DNA from: Pseudomonas sp. UYIF39 | GTDB taxonomy: Bacteria; Pseudomonadota; Gammaproteobacteria; Pseudomonadales; Pseudomonadaceae | DNA length: 64,000 bases | Direction: 5' to 3' | Assembly (NCBI RefSeq): GCF_029963765.1 | Contig: NZ_JALBYU010000024.1 | Location: 1 to 64,000, forward strand | Shown: positions 62,269 to 64,000 of the stretch, piece by piece | Numbering within the stretch: position 1 is the stretch's first letter | How the letters are laid out: the number at the start of each line of letters is the position of its first letter | The notes under the pieces: generated by a model | What the model saw: only the letters and a program-made list of their open reading frames with translations | Told to the model about the DNA's origin: nothing | Database searches by the model: none | Program-made: the position numbers and the translations under genes

Positions 62269-63270
62269 ATGAATGATTTACAGCTCGACGACTTCAAAAC
62301 CAACGAAAACGCCGCCATGGTGTTGTTGGTGGACGATCAGGCAATGATCGGCGAGGCGGTGCGCCGCGGGTTGTCGAACGAAGATAACATCGACTTCCAC
62401 TTCTGCGCTGACCCGCACCAGGCCATCGCCCAGGCGATCCGCATCAAACCGACGGTGATCCTCCAGGATCTGGTGATGCCCGGTCTTGACGGCTTGAGCC
62501 TGGTGCGCGAGTACCGCAACCATCCGGCGACCAAGGACATCCCGATCATTGTCCTGTCGACCAAGGAAGACCCGCTGATCAAGAGCGCGGCGTTTGCGGC
62601 CGGGGCCAATGATTACCTGGTCAAGTTGCCGGACAACATCGAGCTGGTGGCGCGCATCCGCTATCACTCGCGCTCCTACATGACGTTGCTGCAGCGTGAC
62701 GCCGCTTACCGCGCGTTGCGGGTCAGCCAGCAGCAGTTGCTCGACACCAACCTGGTGCTGCAACGCTTGATGAACTCCGACGGTCTGACCGGGCTGTCGA
62801 ACCGCCGGCATTTCGACGAGTACCTGGAGCTTGAGTGGCGCCGTTCGCTGCGTGACCAGAGTCAACTGTCGTTGCTGATGATCGATGTTGACTACTTCAA
62901 GTCCTACAACGACAGCTTCGGCCACCTTGAAGGCGATGAGGCCCTGCGCAAAGTGGCGACGGCGATCCGTGATGCCAGCTCGCGACCTTCGGACCTGCCG
63001 GCCCGTTACGGCGGCGAAGAGTTCGTTCTGGTGCTGCCCAATACTTCGCCGGGCGGCGCGCGACTGGTCGCGGAAAAACTGCGCCAGACCGTGGCGGCGC
63101 TGAAGATCCCGCACGTCTCCCCGACCGAAGGTTCGAGCCTGACCATCAGCATCGGCCTGTCGACCATGACCCCGCAACCGGGGAGCGATTGCCGACAATT
63201 GATCTCGGCGGCGGACAAGGGGCTGTATCTGGCGAAGAACAATGGGCGTAATCAGGTGGGGATTGAGTAA
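62269..63270 (+). CDS. wspR: Diguanylate cyclase response regulator WspR
   Basis: WspR (333 aa) makes cyclic-di-GMP when phosphorylated by WspE, switching on matrix genes. The receiver (about 15-130) has acceptor Asp67 in ILQDLVMPGLDG. A helical stalk leads to a GGDEF domain with the active signature GGEEF at 248-252 and the inhibitory RxxD site R239-P-S-D242 five residues before it, so both catalysis and product feedback look intact. It is 47 bp after wspF, the only non-overlapping joint in the operon. Confidence 0.96.
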   Translation: MNDLQLDDFKTNENAAMVLLVDDQAMIGEAVRRGLSNEDNIDFHFCADPHQAIAQAIRIKPTVILQDLVMPGLDGLSLVREYRNHPATKDIPIIVLSTKEDPLIKSAAFAAGANDYLVKLPDNIELVARIRYHSRSYMTLLQRDAAYRALRVSQQQLLDTNLVLQRLMNSDGLTGLSNRRHFDEYLELEWRRSLRDQSQLSLLMIDVDYFKSYNDSFGHLEGDEALRKVATAIRDASSRPSDLPARYGGEEFVLVLPNTSPGGARLVAEKLRQTVAALKIPHVSPTEGSSLTISIGLSTMTPQPGSDCRQLISAADKGLYLAKNNGRNQVGIE

Positions 63271-63293
63271 TTCGCTACGAAATACAACTTCCT

Positions 63294-63440
63294 GTAGCAG
63301 CTGCCGAGCTGCGCGAGGCTGCGTTCGAGGACGAAGTCCTCGCAAATCGTCTGTACGCGGTTTACCCGAAAGAACGCGTTGCCTGATTTTGCGACGGCTA
63401 CGCCGCCGAACGCAGCCTCGCGCAGCTCGGCAGCTGCTAC
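63294..63440. repeat. REP doublet with perfect 34-bp arms
   Basis: Arms 63294-63327 and 63407-63440 are exact inverse copies (outer GTAGCAGCTGCCGAGCTGC, inner GAGGCTGCGTTCG). Just inside is a perfect CGAGGAC-gaa-GTCCTCG hairpin. It fills half of the gap between wspR and prfB and probably marks the end of the wsp transcript. Confidence 0.95.
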
Positions 63441-63523
63441 AAGCGTTGTCCCTTCCGGCATTCAGTAAAAAACCATTCGCCCCTAAAGCCGCCAGGCGGG
63501 CTGCCGTGACAGCCTGATTACGT

Positions 63524-63529
63524 TATACT
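63524..63529 (+). promoter_or_regulatory. Candidate -10 box of prfB
   Basis: TATACT 40 bp before the prfB ATG; the -35 match at 17-bp spacing (CTGCCG) is poor. Confidence 0.4.
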
Positions 63530-63568
63530 CGCCGGCTTTCAAAAGTTCGCCAACGAGTGCTGCCCGCC

Positions 63569-64000
63569 ATGGAAATCAACCCGATCCTTAACAGCATCAA
63601 GGACCTGTCCGAGCGCTCCGAAACTATTCGGGGGTATCTTTGACTACGATCAAAAGCATGAGCGTCTGACTGAAGTCAATCGCGAGCTTGAAGATCCGTC
63701 TGTCTGGAACAACCCGTCGTACGCTCAGGAGCTGGGCCGCGAGCGGTCCCTGCTGGCTCAGATCGTCGAAACCCTCGACGAAATGCACACAGGCCTGGCC
63801 GACGCCAAAGACCTGCTGCTGATGTCCGCCGAAGAAGAAGACCAGGCCGCCGTCGATGACGTTGCTGCCGAAGTCGAACGTCTGCGCGAGTCCCTGGAGA
63901 AACTCGAATTCCGTCGCATGTTCAGCGGTGAGATGGACGCCAACAACGCCTACCTGGACATCCAGGCCGGCTCCGGCGGTACCGAGGCCCAGGACTGGGC
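63569..64000 (+). CDS. prfB: Peptide chain release factor 2, 5' part, programmed frameshift
   Basis: RF2 releases peptides at UGA and UAA. ATG 63569 opens MEINPILNSIKDLSERSETI and reaches TGA at 63641-63643 after 24 codons. The next bases read in +1 (DYDQKHERLTEVNRELEDPS). The slippery CTT-TGA-C with an upstream GGGGG Shine-Dalgarno-like tract is the classic RF2 autoregulatory frameshift: low RF2 lets the ribosome slip and make more. The reading frame continues to the window edge, reaching GSGGTEAQDW, so the 3' part including the GGQ motif is missing. It follows wspR, as I recall in P. aeruginosa. Confidence 0.95.

Overview
The window looks like chromosomal DNA from a fluorescens-group Pseudomonas. 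It has high GC content, dense coding, many Pseudomonas-type palindromic intergenic repeats, a recO/pdxJ-mltF-purL-nag-purT-ffh-rpsP-rimM-trmD-rplS-xerD-dsbC-hom-thrC-recJ gene order that I recall from P. aeruginosa, and a full wsp locus followed by prfB. No tRNA, rRNA, CRISPR array, intact prophage or insertion sequence was seen. The first 55 bases are one run of C and look like an assembly or contig-edge artefact.

Layout. 0.1-7.7 kb: recO, pdxJ, mltF (reverse), purL and a small Nif3-like gene. 7.8-15.2 kb: a reverse-strand GlcNAc operon, nagR-nagA-nagB-nagF-nagE, covering PTS uptake and phosphorylation, deacetylation, deamination and a GntR repressor. 15.3-22.5 kb: an L,D-transpeptidase, two Nudix hydrolases, a gamma-carbonic anhydrase, a DUF1289 protein, purT, an MFS symporter and a CorB-like membrane protein. 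22.5-31.9 kb: a cytochrome c assembly-type protein, ffh, the rpsP-rimM-trmD-rplS operon, xerD, dsbC and hom-thrC. 32-41.5 kb: an orphan VFT-PAS sensor, a DUF3509-like protein, a TIGR02285-type periplasmic protein, a CaiB-family CoA transferase, yaeQ, recJ, an Old Yellow Enzyme and opgD. 41.9-43.9 kb: a small accessory island holding a small unknown gene, a BRO-N (phage antirepressor-like) gene split by one in-frame TGA, about 300 bp packed with stem-loops, and an AT-rich SLOG-like gene. 43.9-53.7 kb: a reverse-strand polyamine/GABA-type block with an APC permease, two paralogous gamma-aminobutyraldehyde dehydrogenases, a complete ydcSTUV-type ABC importer and a LysR regulator. 53.9-63.3 kb: a DUF533 protein and the complete wspABCDEFR surface-sensing, cyclic-di-GMP system. 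The window ends inside prfB, which carries the RF2 programmed +1 frameshift.

The 41.9-43.9 kb island is the least explained region. It combines a TGA at what I believe is a conserved Cys position of a BRO-N protein, an array of strong hairpins upstream of that gene, and a lone low-GC Rossmann-like protein. Other points of interest are a degenerate second EIIB domain in NagE, a perfect 41-bp-arm palindrome inside the nag operon, tandem terminator-like hairpins in the hom leader, and a BvgS-like sensor that ends right after its PAS domain. All family assignments are from reading the sequence; no search was run.
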